Positions 1-6,055 of a stretch of DNA of 6,443 bases are shown here, in pieces. The notes under the pieces were generated by a model. The model ran no database searches, had not been told where the DNA came from, and saw nothing but the letters and a program-made list of their open reading frames with translations. Made by a program: the position numbers and the translations under genes. Positions within the stretch are counted from its first letter, which is position 1; every line of letters starts with the position of its first letter. Source of the DNA: Candidatus Moraniibacteriota bacterium (GTDB lineage: Bacteria; Patescibacteriota; Minisyncoccia; Moranbacterales; UBA11712); NCBI GenBank assembly GCA_003157295.1, contig PMJF01000073.1, forward strand, positions 17,625 to 24,067, given 5' to 3'.

Positions 1-721
1 AAATTCTGTTTTCATCGACCAAGGGAACGCAATCAGCCACCGTTCCGATGGCCACCAGGTCCAAAAGCCATTTTAAATGCGGTTCGCTTTGGGGAATTAT
101 CTTTTTCCACAAGGCTTGGGCGAACTTAAACACCACTCCCACGCCGGCTAAATCCTTGAAAGGATATCTTTGGCCGGGAAGCTTCGGGTCGATCAAAATG
201 CAATTTTGGGGAAGTGTTTTTGGGATAGAATGATGGTCAATGACGATCACTTCCATTCCTTTTTTCCGGGCGTATTCTATTTCATCTTTATTTGATATTC
301 CGCAATCAACCGTAATAAGAAGGCTGGAGCCATAATCGGCCTTTATCATATCCAGCGCTTTTTCATTGAGTCCGTAGCCTTCCTTGTTGCGGTCCGGAAT
401 ATATGTTTCGGCACTTAGTCCCACTTTTTCCAATACTTCCTTGAGAAGAACGGTGGAGGTGATCCCGTCGGCATCGTAATCACCGTAAATGGCCACTTTT
501 TCTTTCTTTTTGATCGCTTTCTCAACCCTCTCTACCGCTTCTTTCACGCCCCCGAGATCTTCCGGCGAGTGCAGGTCTTCATATTTCGATTCGAGGAATT
601 TTTGAACGTCAACTTTCGAAAAAAAACCCCTTTGAACCAATAGCTGAAGGGTAATAGGGTTTAGAGAAATAGATTGAAGCTCCCCGGGTATCTTGGGAGA
701 CGGCTTTAGGTTCCATTTCAT
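1..721 (-). CDS. recJ: Single-stranded-DNA-specific exonuclease RecJ, N-terminal part (cut by window edge)
   Basis: RecJ is a cytoplasmic DHH-family 5'-3' exonuclease that degrades single-stranded DNA in recombination and repair. The reading frame is open from ATG at 721 to the window edge, giving 240 residues; complete RecJ proteins are usually about 560-580 residues or longer, so more than half is missing. The DHH-phosphoesterase motifs appear in order: motif I YGDYDADGITS (residues 79-89, metal-binding Asp81, Asp83, Asp85), then VDCGI, the diagnostic IDHH, and the GTVADCVPL motif near the cut end. All expected acidic and His ligands in this half are present, so the visible part looks functional. 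The start is fixed by an in-frame TAA two codons upstream (725-727). No good Shine-Dalgarno is seen. It begins 13 bp after the receiver gene, so it is probably translated from the same transcript as that gene and the acyl-CoA synthetase. Confidence 0.94.
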   Translation of the reverse strand, partial: MKWNLKPSPKIPGELQSISLNPITLQLLVQRGFFSKVDVQKFLESKYEDLHSPEDLGGVKEAVERVEKAIKKKEKVAIYGDYDADGITSTVLLKEVLEKVGLSAETYIPDRNKEGYGLNEKALDMIKADYGSSLLITVDCGISNKDEIEYARKKGMEVIVIDHHSIPKTLPQNCILIDPKLPGQRYPFKDLAGVGVVFKFAQALWKKIIPQSEPHLKWLLDLVAIGTVADCVPLVDENRI

Positions 722-734
722 TATTTAGCGGAAG

Positions 735-1301
735 TTATGTTGAATAATCGCACTTTGGACATTTCAAGATTCCGTCGAAACCGTGTCCCTCTTTTTTGAT
801 CGTCATCTCCATTATCATCTTCTCCTGGCAATTCGGACAATTTAGGCTCTTTCCTTCCAAAGTTTTTGCGAGTCTTGGCGCGTCCCAAGCATACGGATCA
901 AAACTCAATTTGAACGATCCGCCGGCGAGAGTCAGGCTCTTTATCCTGTCTACAAGCTCGTTCGGCGTCACAGATCCCTGCACGATAAAGTTAATAATAC
1001 CCAATTCCTCGGCTTTTTTCCGATCCTCTTCCCTTCCCAAGTGAGAAAGAATAGCGATGGGAATCTTGCTGGTTTGCACGTTCTCTCGCAACGCCTTGAT
1101 CAGCTGAAAACCGTCCATTCGAGGCATGATGATGCCGGTCAGGATCACATCCGGCATCTCTTTCGTTGCCAGATCAAGGCCCTCCACGCCGTCTTTAGCG
1201 CTAATCACTTCCGCTTTCTTTTGTTCGAATATTTGGGCATAGGTTTCGCGGATAACGTCGTCATCGTCCACAATCAATATTTTGTAATTATTGTCAGGCA
1301 T
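735..1301 (-). CDS. Atypical response-regulator receiver protein with C-terminal zinc ribbon
   Basis: This 188-residue protein has a CheY-like receiver domain (about residues 5-123), a short linker, and a C-terminal zinc-ribbon-like module with two CPxC pairs (Cys155/Cys158 and Cys181/Cys184). There is no DNA-binding helix-turn-helix or enzymatic output domain. The acidic cluster DDDD (12-15), the MPRMDG loop (59-64) and the conserved Ser86 are present. However, the position that should hold the phosphorylated Asp (in ILTGIIMP) is Gly56, codon GGC at 1134-1136, and the conserved Lys after beta-5 is Gln108 (codon CAG, 978-980). Asp-His phosphotransfer is therefore unlikely, and the domain probably works as a phosphorylation-independent protein or nucleic-acid binding module (inference). 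No histidine kinase is nearby. The gene starts 5 bp after the acyl-CoA synthetase stop and ends 13 bp before recJ, so all three are probably co-transcribed. Confidence is high for the fold, low for any role. Confidence 0.9.
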   Translation of the reverse strand: MPDNNYKILIVDDDDVIRETYAQIFEQKKAEVISAKDGVEGLDLATKEMPDVILTGIIMPRMDGFQLIKALRENVQTSKIPIAILSHLGREEDRKKAEELGIINFIVQGSVTPNELVDRIKSLTLAGGSFKLSFDPYAWDAPRLAKTLEGKSLNCPNCQEKMIMEMTIKKEGHGFDGILKCPKCDYST

Positions 1302-1306
1302 ATTTT

Positions 1307-3400
1307 TCAGTTATTTTTTACGCTTCTAAGATACGCTTTGGCGTCCAAAATTTGATATTGACTGCCATTATTATAAACCATGACAGGGTTAATATCAATT
1401 CCAGATATATCCGGATTTTCAGCGGCTATATTTTGGAGAGCCAGAATAATGTTCGCAATTTCTTTCAAATTATAGCCCTTATCCCCGCGATATCCCTTAA
1501 GAATAGGGAAAATTTGCAGTTTTTTCAACTCTTCCGTTATTTCCGAGACTGTCAAAGGAGGTATCAAGATGACTCTATCCTTCCAAATTTCGGTGAATGT
1601 TCCGCCCAGGCCGCAAATAATTACCGGCCCGAATGACTTGTCTCGCTTGAGGCCGATGATCAGCTCAAGTCCCGGTTTGGCCATGGGCTGGACCAGCATT
1701 TTTTTTGTCCCGGTCGCTTTCTGGATCTGTCGCAAAGCGGTTTTCAGATCCCGCTCGTTTCGGATATTCAGGATAACGGCTTTTTTGTCCCAGCGGTGGA
1801 TAATTTTCGGATCATCGGTTTTCAGCGCGCAGGGATATTTCAGATTATTGAAATTGACGATTTTTCCGTCCCTGGCCGATACGGACGTTGCCAACTTCAG
1901 GCCGTAGCTTTTGAATATTCTTTTCGTTTCGTCCCAATAGAGTATCTCCCTCTTTTGGCTGACGACTGACTGCAGTATGCAATTCGCAGAATATTTCAAC
2001 TTGATCTCTTTCGGCTCAGCGCTTGGTGCCGATTTTTTTCTGGCAGAGTTAAACTGAATAAGTTTTTCAATGACAGCCAGAGCTCTTTCTGGACTTTCAA
2101 AGTTGGCCACGCCGTTTCGATGCAAATATTCCATCGCTTTTTTAATTTTCACTCCACCCATGAAACACGTTGTCAATACAGGAAACTTTTTCTTGAGATT
2201 TACGAGAATTTTCGCCACTTTTTCCGGGTCAGTTTGGGATTGGGGCGTCAGAATGACCAGAATGGGATGAGCGGAATATTTTTCGGCAATGTGCTCCAGA
2301 ACATCCGCGTATCTTTTCGGCGCAGCGTCTCCGATGACATCAATCGGATTTTCGACGGAAGCGCTTTCCGGAAGATGCTTTTTCAGTTCTTTTTTGAAAT
2401 TCTCCGGAAAATCGAGTAACTTTATTGATTTTGATTTTCCGACATAGTCCGCGGCCAAAACGCCGGGTCCGCCTGCGTTTGTGACAATGATCACTTCTTT
2501 TTTTCTCGGGACGGAATCGGAACTGGCGTATAAGATCAAGTCCTGAAATTCGGAGATATTCTTGGCCTCAATGACGCCCATTTTCCCGAAGATAGCCGAG
2601 ATGATAGCCTCATCTTGCGCGAGTGACCCAGTATGGGAAGAGATGGCTTTTTGTCCGACAGTATTTTTTCCGGCCTTCAAAATGAAGATCGGTTTCTTGT
2701 TGATTATTCTACTCACTGATGAGATAAATTCGGGAGCGTTCTTGATATCCTCGAGATAAAGAGCCAGGGCTTGGGTATCTTTGTCTCGAGCCAGAAAATT
2801 TGTGATCTCAGTTTCGTTGAGATCGGCTTTATTGCCGATGGAGATCACTTTTGAAAAACCAAGCGACAGATTTTCCGTCCAATCGAGAAGGGCTACCCCG
2901 AGCGCGCCGGATTGGGACACGATCGCGACTTTTCCGGGTTTGAAATCACCAGAAGTGAAACTGGCATTGAGTTTTGTTTTAGGATTGATGAATCCAAGAC
3001 AATTCGGCCCCAGAATATTCAACTTATGCTTTTTCGCAAGCTCGGCCAGTTCCTCCTCCCGTTTTTTCCCATCCGGACCAGTTTCCTTGAAGCCTGCTGA
3101 AATGACGATGAAATTGGATATCTTCGGCTTGGCCTCCGCTCCGTTTTTGATCGCTTCACATACAAAAGGAGCCGGAATAGCGATCAAAACCAGATCAATA
3201 TTTTTCCCGATGTCGCTTAGCTTTGAAAAGCAATCCAGATCCCCGATCTTTTTGTGGCTGGGATTAACGCAGAAAATCCGGCCTTGCCAGCCGGCCAAAC
3301 GGATATTTTTCAAAATAACATTTCCCATTTTCTCCTTATGGGGCGACGCGCCAACAATGGCGATCGATCGGGGACTAAAAAAAGATTCTAGGTTTCTCAT
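1307..3400 (-). CDS. ADP-forming acetate/acyl-CoA synthetase, fused alpha-beta subunits
   Basis: This enzyme family converts acyl-CoA + ADP + Pi to carboxylate + CoA + ATP in the cytoplasm, making ATP during fermentation, or runs in reverse to activate acids. The 697-residue protein has, in order: an N-terminal CoA-binding Rossmann domain (about 1-125, IAIVGASP at 13-20), a CoA-ligase domain (LGPNCLGF at 130-137, SQSGALG at 162-168), the SHTGSLA motif (255-261) with the phosphorylated His256, a second ligase/linker domain (NAGGPG at 308-313), and a C-terminal ATP-grasp beta domain (about 485-697, with GLGG at 597-600, GYRG at 636-639 and DINP at 669-672). The length matches fused enzymes. In the ATP-grasp part the usual HK(S/T)DxGGV reads HRWDKKAV (His535 kept), and the Glu before DINP is Gly667. 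ATG at 3400 is preferred because homologues start MxxLxxFFxPRSIA; a GTG 48 bp upstream (3448), preceded by an AGGGGG stretch, is an alternative. The acyl substrate cannot be told. Confidence 0.93.
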   Translation of the reverse strand: MRNLESFFSPRSIAIVGASPHKEKMGNVILKNIRLAGWQGRIFCVNPSHKKIGDLDCFSKLSDIGKNIDLVLIAIPAPFVCEAIKNGAEAKPKISNFIVISAGFKETGPDGKKREEELAELAKKHKLNILGPNCLGFINPKTKLNASFTSGDFKPGKVAIVSQSGALGVALLDWTENLSLGFSKVISIGNKADLNETEITNFLARDKDTQALALYLEDIKNAPEFISSVSRIINKKPIFILKAGKNTVGQKAISSHTGSLAQDEAIISAIFGKMGVIEAKNISEFQDLILYASSDSVPRKKEVIIVTNAGGPGVLAADYVGKSKSIKLLDFPENFKKELKKHLPESASVENPIDVIGDAAPKRYADVLEHIAEKYSAHPILVILTPQSQTDPEKVAKILVNLKKKFPVLTTCFMGGVKIKKAMEYLHRNGVANFESPERALAVIEKLIQFNSARKKSAPSAEPKEIKLKYSANCILQSVVSQKREILYWDETKRIFKSYGLKLATSVSARDGKIVNFNNLKYPCALKTDDPKIIHRWDKKAVILNIRNERDLKTALRQIQKATGTKKMLVQPMAKPGLELIIGLKRDKSFGPVIICGLGGTFTEIWKDRVILIPPLTVSEITEELKKLQIFPILKGYRGDKGYNLKEIANIILALQNIAAENPDISGIDINPVMVYNNGSQYQILDAKAYLRSVKNN

Positions 3401-3406
3401 AGTCAA

Positions 3407-3415
3407 ATAATAGCA
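3407..3415 (-). promoter_or_regulatory. Candidate extended -10 promoter element of the acyl-CoA synthetase operon
   Basis: On the minus strand the bases read TGCTATTAT, an extended -10 (TGn plus TATTAT, 5 of 6 matches to TATAAT). Six bases separate it from the ATG at 3400, which would put transcription start on or next to the A of the start codon, so the mRNA would be leaderless. There is no Shine-Dalgarno between this element and the ATG, which agrees. A well-placed -35 is missing: the nearest TTGGAG has a spacer about 20 bp long, although extended -10 promoters can do without one. If the upstream GTG at 3448 were the true start, this element would lie inside the gene. Confidence 0.35.
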
Positions 3416-3485
3416 CAAAAGACGAAAAAAGGCTCCAATATGATGCACTCCACCCCCTGAACTTGAACTTCATAAGCTTGCTACT

Positions 3486-3513
3486 AAAGTTTAACTTTGA
3501 GAAAGGTCAAACT
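3486..3513. repeat. Nested inverted repeats between the Fe-S protein and acyl-CoA synthetase genes
   Basis: Positions 3486-3498 are a perfect odd palindrome, AAAGTT-T-AACTTT. It overlaps a larger imperfect hairpin in which AGTTT and CTTT (3488-3498) pair with AAAG and AAACT (3502-3513) around a GAG loop; a third pairing, TTTGA with TCAAA (3496-3511), is also possible. It starts about 13 bp beyond the stop of the iron-sulfur gene and about 85 bp before the synthetase start. It could be a weak transcript-end hairpin for the upstream operon, though no clear U-run follows, or an operator for the downstream one. The stems are AT-rich, so chance is possible. Confidence 0.4.
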
Positions 3514-3525
3514 ATGCGAAATGCC

Positions 3526-4224
3526 TTATTGCTTATCATGAAACTTATAGGCAACATGACTGCCGTCACAGAAAGGCTTGCTGTTCGATTGTCCGCACCG
3601 GCAAAGCGCGACACGATTTCGGAGTTCATAAAGCGTCCCATCCGATCCTTCGATCTGGATCCTTCCTCTCACGCAAATTGGGCCGCTCACACCCGCAACT
3701 TCATCCTGAGCGATACTGATCGACGGTTCAAAATCGGGCTCAATTTCCTGGCCGGTTTTTTTATCCATCATCACTAAGCGTCCGGAAGGACAATCACTTG
3801 CCTCTTTGATTGCTATTCTTATCTTTTCCGGATCATCCGATCTTTCTCTGACAAGATCCCAGGCCCCTCCTGCTCGGGTACAAAAATGCCCACTGGCGCA
3901 AAGATCCGGCACGTCGAAAAGAATGATGTCATCACCCTCAACTTTTTCCGCCTTGGACTGGAACGTGGCCTTCTCCGCTGTCTCAGCCATGTTGCAGGCT
4001 GCCCGCTTATGCGCTCCGTCACAAAAAGGAGCGTTCTTTGATTCGCCGCAACGGCAAAGAGAATGAGTTTCTTGTTCGGGATAATCTGAAACTTTTTCCC
4101 ATTTCAAAAGATATCTTTTTTCATCCTCGGTGATCATTTCTTTTGCGAGCGGAACATTTCCCGTGACCATATACGGCCCGTTTTTTATAACTTTGATCTT
4201 TTTCTCTTCTTTTACGGATGACAT
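3526..4224 (-). CDS. CDGSH iron-sulfur protein with central Fer4_19-like module
   Basis: This 232-residue protein carries two CDGSH [2Fe-2S] sites: Cys57, Cys59, Cys68, His72 (CRCGESKNAPFCDGAH, 57-72) and Cys208, Cys210, Cys219, His223 (CRCGQSNSKPFCDGSH, 208-223). Both fit the three-Cys one-His ligand pattern C-x-C-x2-S-x3-P-x-C-D-G-x-H. Between them is a cysteine-containing module (about 100-155, Cys109, Cys115, Cys145, with the CPSGRL signature) like the divergent Fer4_19 ferredoxin family. The N-terminal stretch with NGPYMVTG (15-22) is the beta region usual before the first CDGSH site. This architecture and length are known for a widespread bacterial family of unproven function. There is no signal peptide or membrane segment, so it should be cytoplasmic; electron or cluster transfer is the likely role (inference). 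It starts 24 bp after the flavodoxin stop without a visible Shine-Dalgarno, which supports a shared transcript and partnership with the flavodoxin. Confidence 0.92.
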   Translation of the reverse strand: MSSVKEEKKIKVIKNGPYMVTGNVPLAKEMITEDEKRYLLKWEKVSDYPEQETHSLCRCGESKNAPFCDGAHKRAACNMAETAEKATFQSKAEKVEGDDIILFDVPDLCASGHFCTRAGGAWDLVRERSDDPEKIRIAIKEASDCPSGRLVMMDKKTGQEIEPDFEPSISIAQDEVAGVSGPICVRGRIQIEGSDGTLYELRNRVALCRCGQSNSKPFCDGSHVAYKFHDKQ

Positions 4225-4248
4225 ATTTTTTATGAATTAGAAATAAAA

Positions 4249-4728
4249 CTACAGATCAATTCCCTTTATTTTTTCCGCAAATTTTTCCACTTTATCTGAA
4301 AAATTTTCTTTCACAACATCAGTTGTCCGAAGGGCCAAGGTCACCTCAGGCTTTCGGCCGATTATTTTTTCCATTTCGGGAAAAGCGCGCTTGTCGCCTG
4401 ATCCGCCCATCGTGCAAAAAAAAGCAACTTTTTTGAACTTATCTTTTTGTTCGGTGATATAAGCTCTCGCTGGCGAGGATATATTCCAGCCCCAAATGGG
4501 TGTGCCGATAATTACCAAGTCATAATGATCAGCTGCCAGCTTTACGGGCTCGATTTTGGTCAATCTCTTTTTCATTGCGTCGCGTCCGCTTCGCAAATAT
4601 CCCATAGCTCCACTTCTGACAACTGTGTCCTTGATTTCCTCGATATCGGCTCCTATTTTTTCGGCAATCGCCTCAGCTACTTTTTTTGTTGTCCCCGTGC
4701 GGGAGTAGAAGGCCACAATCGTTCTCAT
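4249..4728 (-). CDS. Flavodoxin family protein (FMN-binding)
   Basis: The product is a 159-residue single-domain flavodoxin-like protein, a cytoplasmic one- or two-electron carrier or small flavin reductase. The N-terminal FMN phosphate-binding loop is SRTGTT (residues 9-14) right after the first beta strand (TIVAFY). The loop TPIWGWNISSPAR (76-88) would cover the isoalloxazine ring, with Trp79 or Trp81 as the stacking residue, and CTMGGSG (105-111) forms the third flavin loop. Length matches short flavodoxins. The ATG at 4728 has only a weak GAG as a possible ribosome site. It lies 55 bp after the Mo-oxidoreductase gene and 24 bp before the CDGSH iron-sulfur gene, so it may shuttle electrons between redox partners encoded here (inference). 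A flavodoxin-type quinone or FMN reductase cannot be excluded from sequence alone. Confidence 0.9.
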   Translation of the reverse strand: MRTIVAFYSRTGTTKKVAEAIAEKIGADIEEIKDTVVRSGAMGYLRSGRDAMKKRLTKIEPVKLAADHYDLVIIGTPIWGWNISSPARAYITEQKDKFKKVAFFCTMGGSGDKRAFPEMEKIIGRKPEVTLALRTTDVVKENFSDKVEKFAEKIKGIDL

Positions 4729-4783
4729 AAATTTATCTCAAAGATTAATTTATATCCATACGCTGAAACTCTGGCATAAGTTG

Positions 4784-5484
4784 TCAATTGGATCGAAAAT
4801 CTTCATTGAGATTACCAGAATTTGAATAACCCCTGCTTTCCCAATAGCCTTCAAAACTGCTGTTGCTCGAAAATTCAATTTCTGTTATCCATTTTATCCA
4901 TTTATAGCCAAACTTGTCTTCGGCAACCAACTGAAAAGGGAAACCTCTCTCCGGCGGCAGTTCAACCCCGTTCATCTTTGAGGCCATCAGAACATTTTGA
5001 TCCAAAATATAACTGAGGGGAAAAGAAGTGGAATATCCGTCGTAAGCCCGGAAAATAACAGTATTAGTGCCCTCCGGAATTTTTGATGCATCAATGAGAT
5101 CTTTGACCAACACCCCTTCCCACAGAATGGTCACTTTCCAGCCCTCAACACAATTTAATGTGACTACCTTTTTATACGCCTGGTGATCGTTGATAATGTC
5201 ACCATAGGCATAACTCTATGCTCGCCATCCGTCAGTCCTTTTATTTTCAGCTGATAGGAATTTCTATCGACATGCTGGGGGCCTTTTATCGAGTTTTCCT
5301 GAAAATCCTTGATGGACGACAGGTTTTTACCCTCGTACTGCCGAATTTCGCTAGCGGGCAATTCTTGCGCTTGTTTCGTATTTTGAAGTCTGTATCTTAG
5401 GCCTGTATAAGCAATAAAAGCCAAAAACCCCGCCACGATAATTATTGTAACAATATTGGCTATTTTTTTCCTTGTCTTTTCCAT
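4784..5484 (-). pseudogene. Sulfite-oxidase-type molybdopterin oxidoreductase, membrane-anchored, frameshifted
   Basis: The N-terminal frame (ATG 5484, stop TAG at 5164) encodes a basic start, one hydrophobic helix (about residues 11-29, IVTIIIVAGFLAFIAYTGL), a linker and the domain's first strand, YQLKIKGL. The domain then continues in another frame from about 5212 to the TGA at 4784: YAYGDII, VVTLNCVEGWKVTILWEG with the Mo-ligand Cys (codon 5150-5152), YDGYSTSFPL, KMNGVELPPERGFPFQLV and GYKWIKWITEIEF. These are consecutive blocks of the oxidoreductase molybdopterin-binding (sulfite oxidase) fold. Losing one base, or gaining two, near 5215-5213 explains the break; the 701 bp total is one short of 234 codons. 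No slippery heptamer or homopolymer is present. The rest is undamaged, so this is either a recent mutation or a sequence error. The helix implies an extracytoplasmic catalytic domain, but only TRKK, not a true twin-arginine motif, is visible. The natural substrate is unknown. Confidence 0.85.
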
Positions 5485-5488
5485 ATGA

Positions 5489-5499
5489 CCTTTTTCCTC
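5489..5499 (-). promoter_or_regulatory. Ribosome binding site of the Mo-oxidoreductase gene, overlapping the CYTH stop
   Basis: The minus strand reads GAGGAAAAAGG just before the ATG at 5484. The AAGG core (5489-5492) sits 4 nt from the start codon, and the GAGG (5496-5499) shares bases with the TGA stop of the CYTH gene (5498-5500). This is one of the few clear purine-rich ribosome sites in the window, and it suggests coupled translation with the CYTH gene. Confidence 0.55.
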
Positions 5500-6040
5500 A
5501 AATTTTTTTGATCACAGATCGGGCGCGCGCATATTTTTTGAGCAGCATGTCGCTGTAGGATCTGTCCATTTTTTTGTATCTGTCCAAATCGAGAATTTTA
5601 ACTATCTTCCCATATTCCTTCTTCGCTACGGTAATGTCCTTTTTCACAAACGTCTCTATCTCCAAAAACGTTCCAAGTTTTTCCACTTTGTCCAGATGGA
5701 TCCTGGTGTTCTTATATACCCAGAGTTTCCGTTCTTTTTTCACGGTCACTTTTTCTCCGTACGCTTTTTTCAAAACCGCTTTCAGCGCTTGCGCTTGTTG
5801 CTTGTTGAAATCAATCATGTCAAAATTAGACACCTTCGCCTCTTTTTTATCCGGCCTTGCATAGAGAACCAGCCGGAATAGTTTATTGTTTTCTTCCCGA
5901 AATTTCAGTCTTTTTCTTTTGCAATTATAATATGTATCGACTTGCGACAAAATTTCCTTATCGGCTGCCCGATTTTTTTTCAGTTTATCAACAATGCTTT
6001 TAAAATTGTCAACTCGTATTTTTAGCTCAATATTTTGCAT
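5498..6040 (-). CDS. CYTH-domain protein, class IV adenylate cyclase-like (CyaB type)
   Basis: This 180-residue protein fits the CYTH triphosphate-tunnel fold, whose members act on triphosphate substrates with divalent metal (adenylate cyclase, thiamine triphosphatase or inorganic triphosphatase). Matching elements are the N-terminal IELKIRV (4-10), QVDTYY (33-38) followed by RLKFREE (44-50), the RLVLYARP strand (56-63), RIHLDKVEKLGTFLEIE (113-129, with Glu127 and Glu129) and the C-terminal RSYSDML (160-166). This block order is typical of the CyaB / class IV cyclase branch. The signature ExExK reads NIELK: its first Glu is Asn3, while Glu5 and Lys7 remain, so metal binding may be altered. 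No signal peptide is present. It follows the kinase gene by 15 bp and precedes the Mo-oxidoreductase by 13 bp, consistent with one operon. The exact reaction cannot be told; it may be a triphosphatase rather than a cAMP producer. Confidence 0.85.
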   Translation of the reverse strand: MQNIELKIRVDNFKSIVDKLKKNRAADKEILSQVDTYYNCKRKRLKFREENNKLFRLVLYARPDKKEAKVSNFDMIDFNKQQAQALKAVLKKAYGEKVTVKKERKLWVYKNTRIHLDKVEKLGTFLEIETFVKKDITVAKKEYGKIVKILDLDRYKKMDRSYSDMLLKKYARARSVIKKI

Positions 6041-6055
6041 AAATTATCTTTTCCC

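Noticed and set aside
1195..1204. 10 bp palindrome TTAGCGCTAA
   Set aside because: It lies inside the receiver gene, is fully explained by conserved codons, and has no partner copy in the window.
3359..3370. CGATCGATCG palindrome near the start of the acyl-CoA synthetase
   Set aside because: It codes for the conserved RSIAIVG segment; a single tandem GATC pair is not enough to call a regulatory or origin site.
2781..3410. Long plus-strand reading frame (209 codons) opposite the acyl-CoA synthetase
   Set aside because: It is antisense to a strongly conserved coding region, its translation shows no recognisable domain, and similar shadow frames occur across the whole plus strand.
3819..4022. 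Second minus-strand frame of 67 codons within the CDGSH gene
   Set aside because: It overlaps the conserved central module of the iron-sulfur protein in another frame and gives an Arg-rich, low-information translation typical of a shadow frame.
4782..4787. Perfect TTGACA (-35 type) on the minus strand at the end of the Mo-oxidoreductase gene
   Set aside because: The best downstream -10-like hexamer (TATAAA before the flavodoxin gene) is about 27 bp away, too far for a normal promoter. The match overlaps the stop codon and may be chance.
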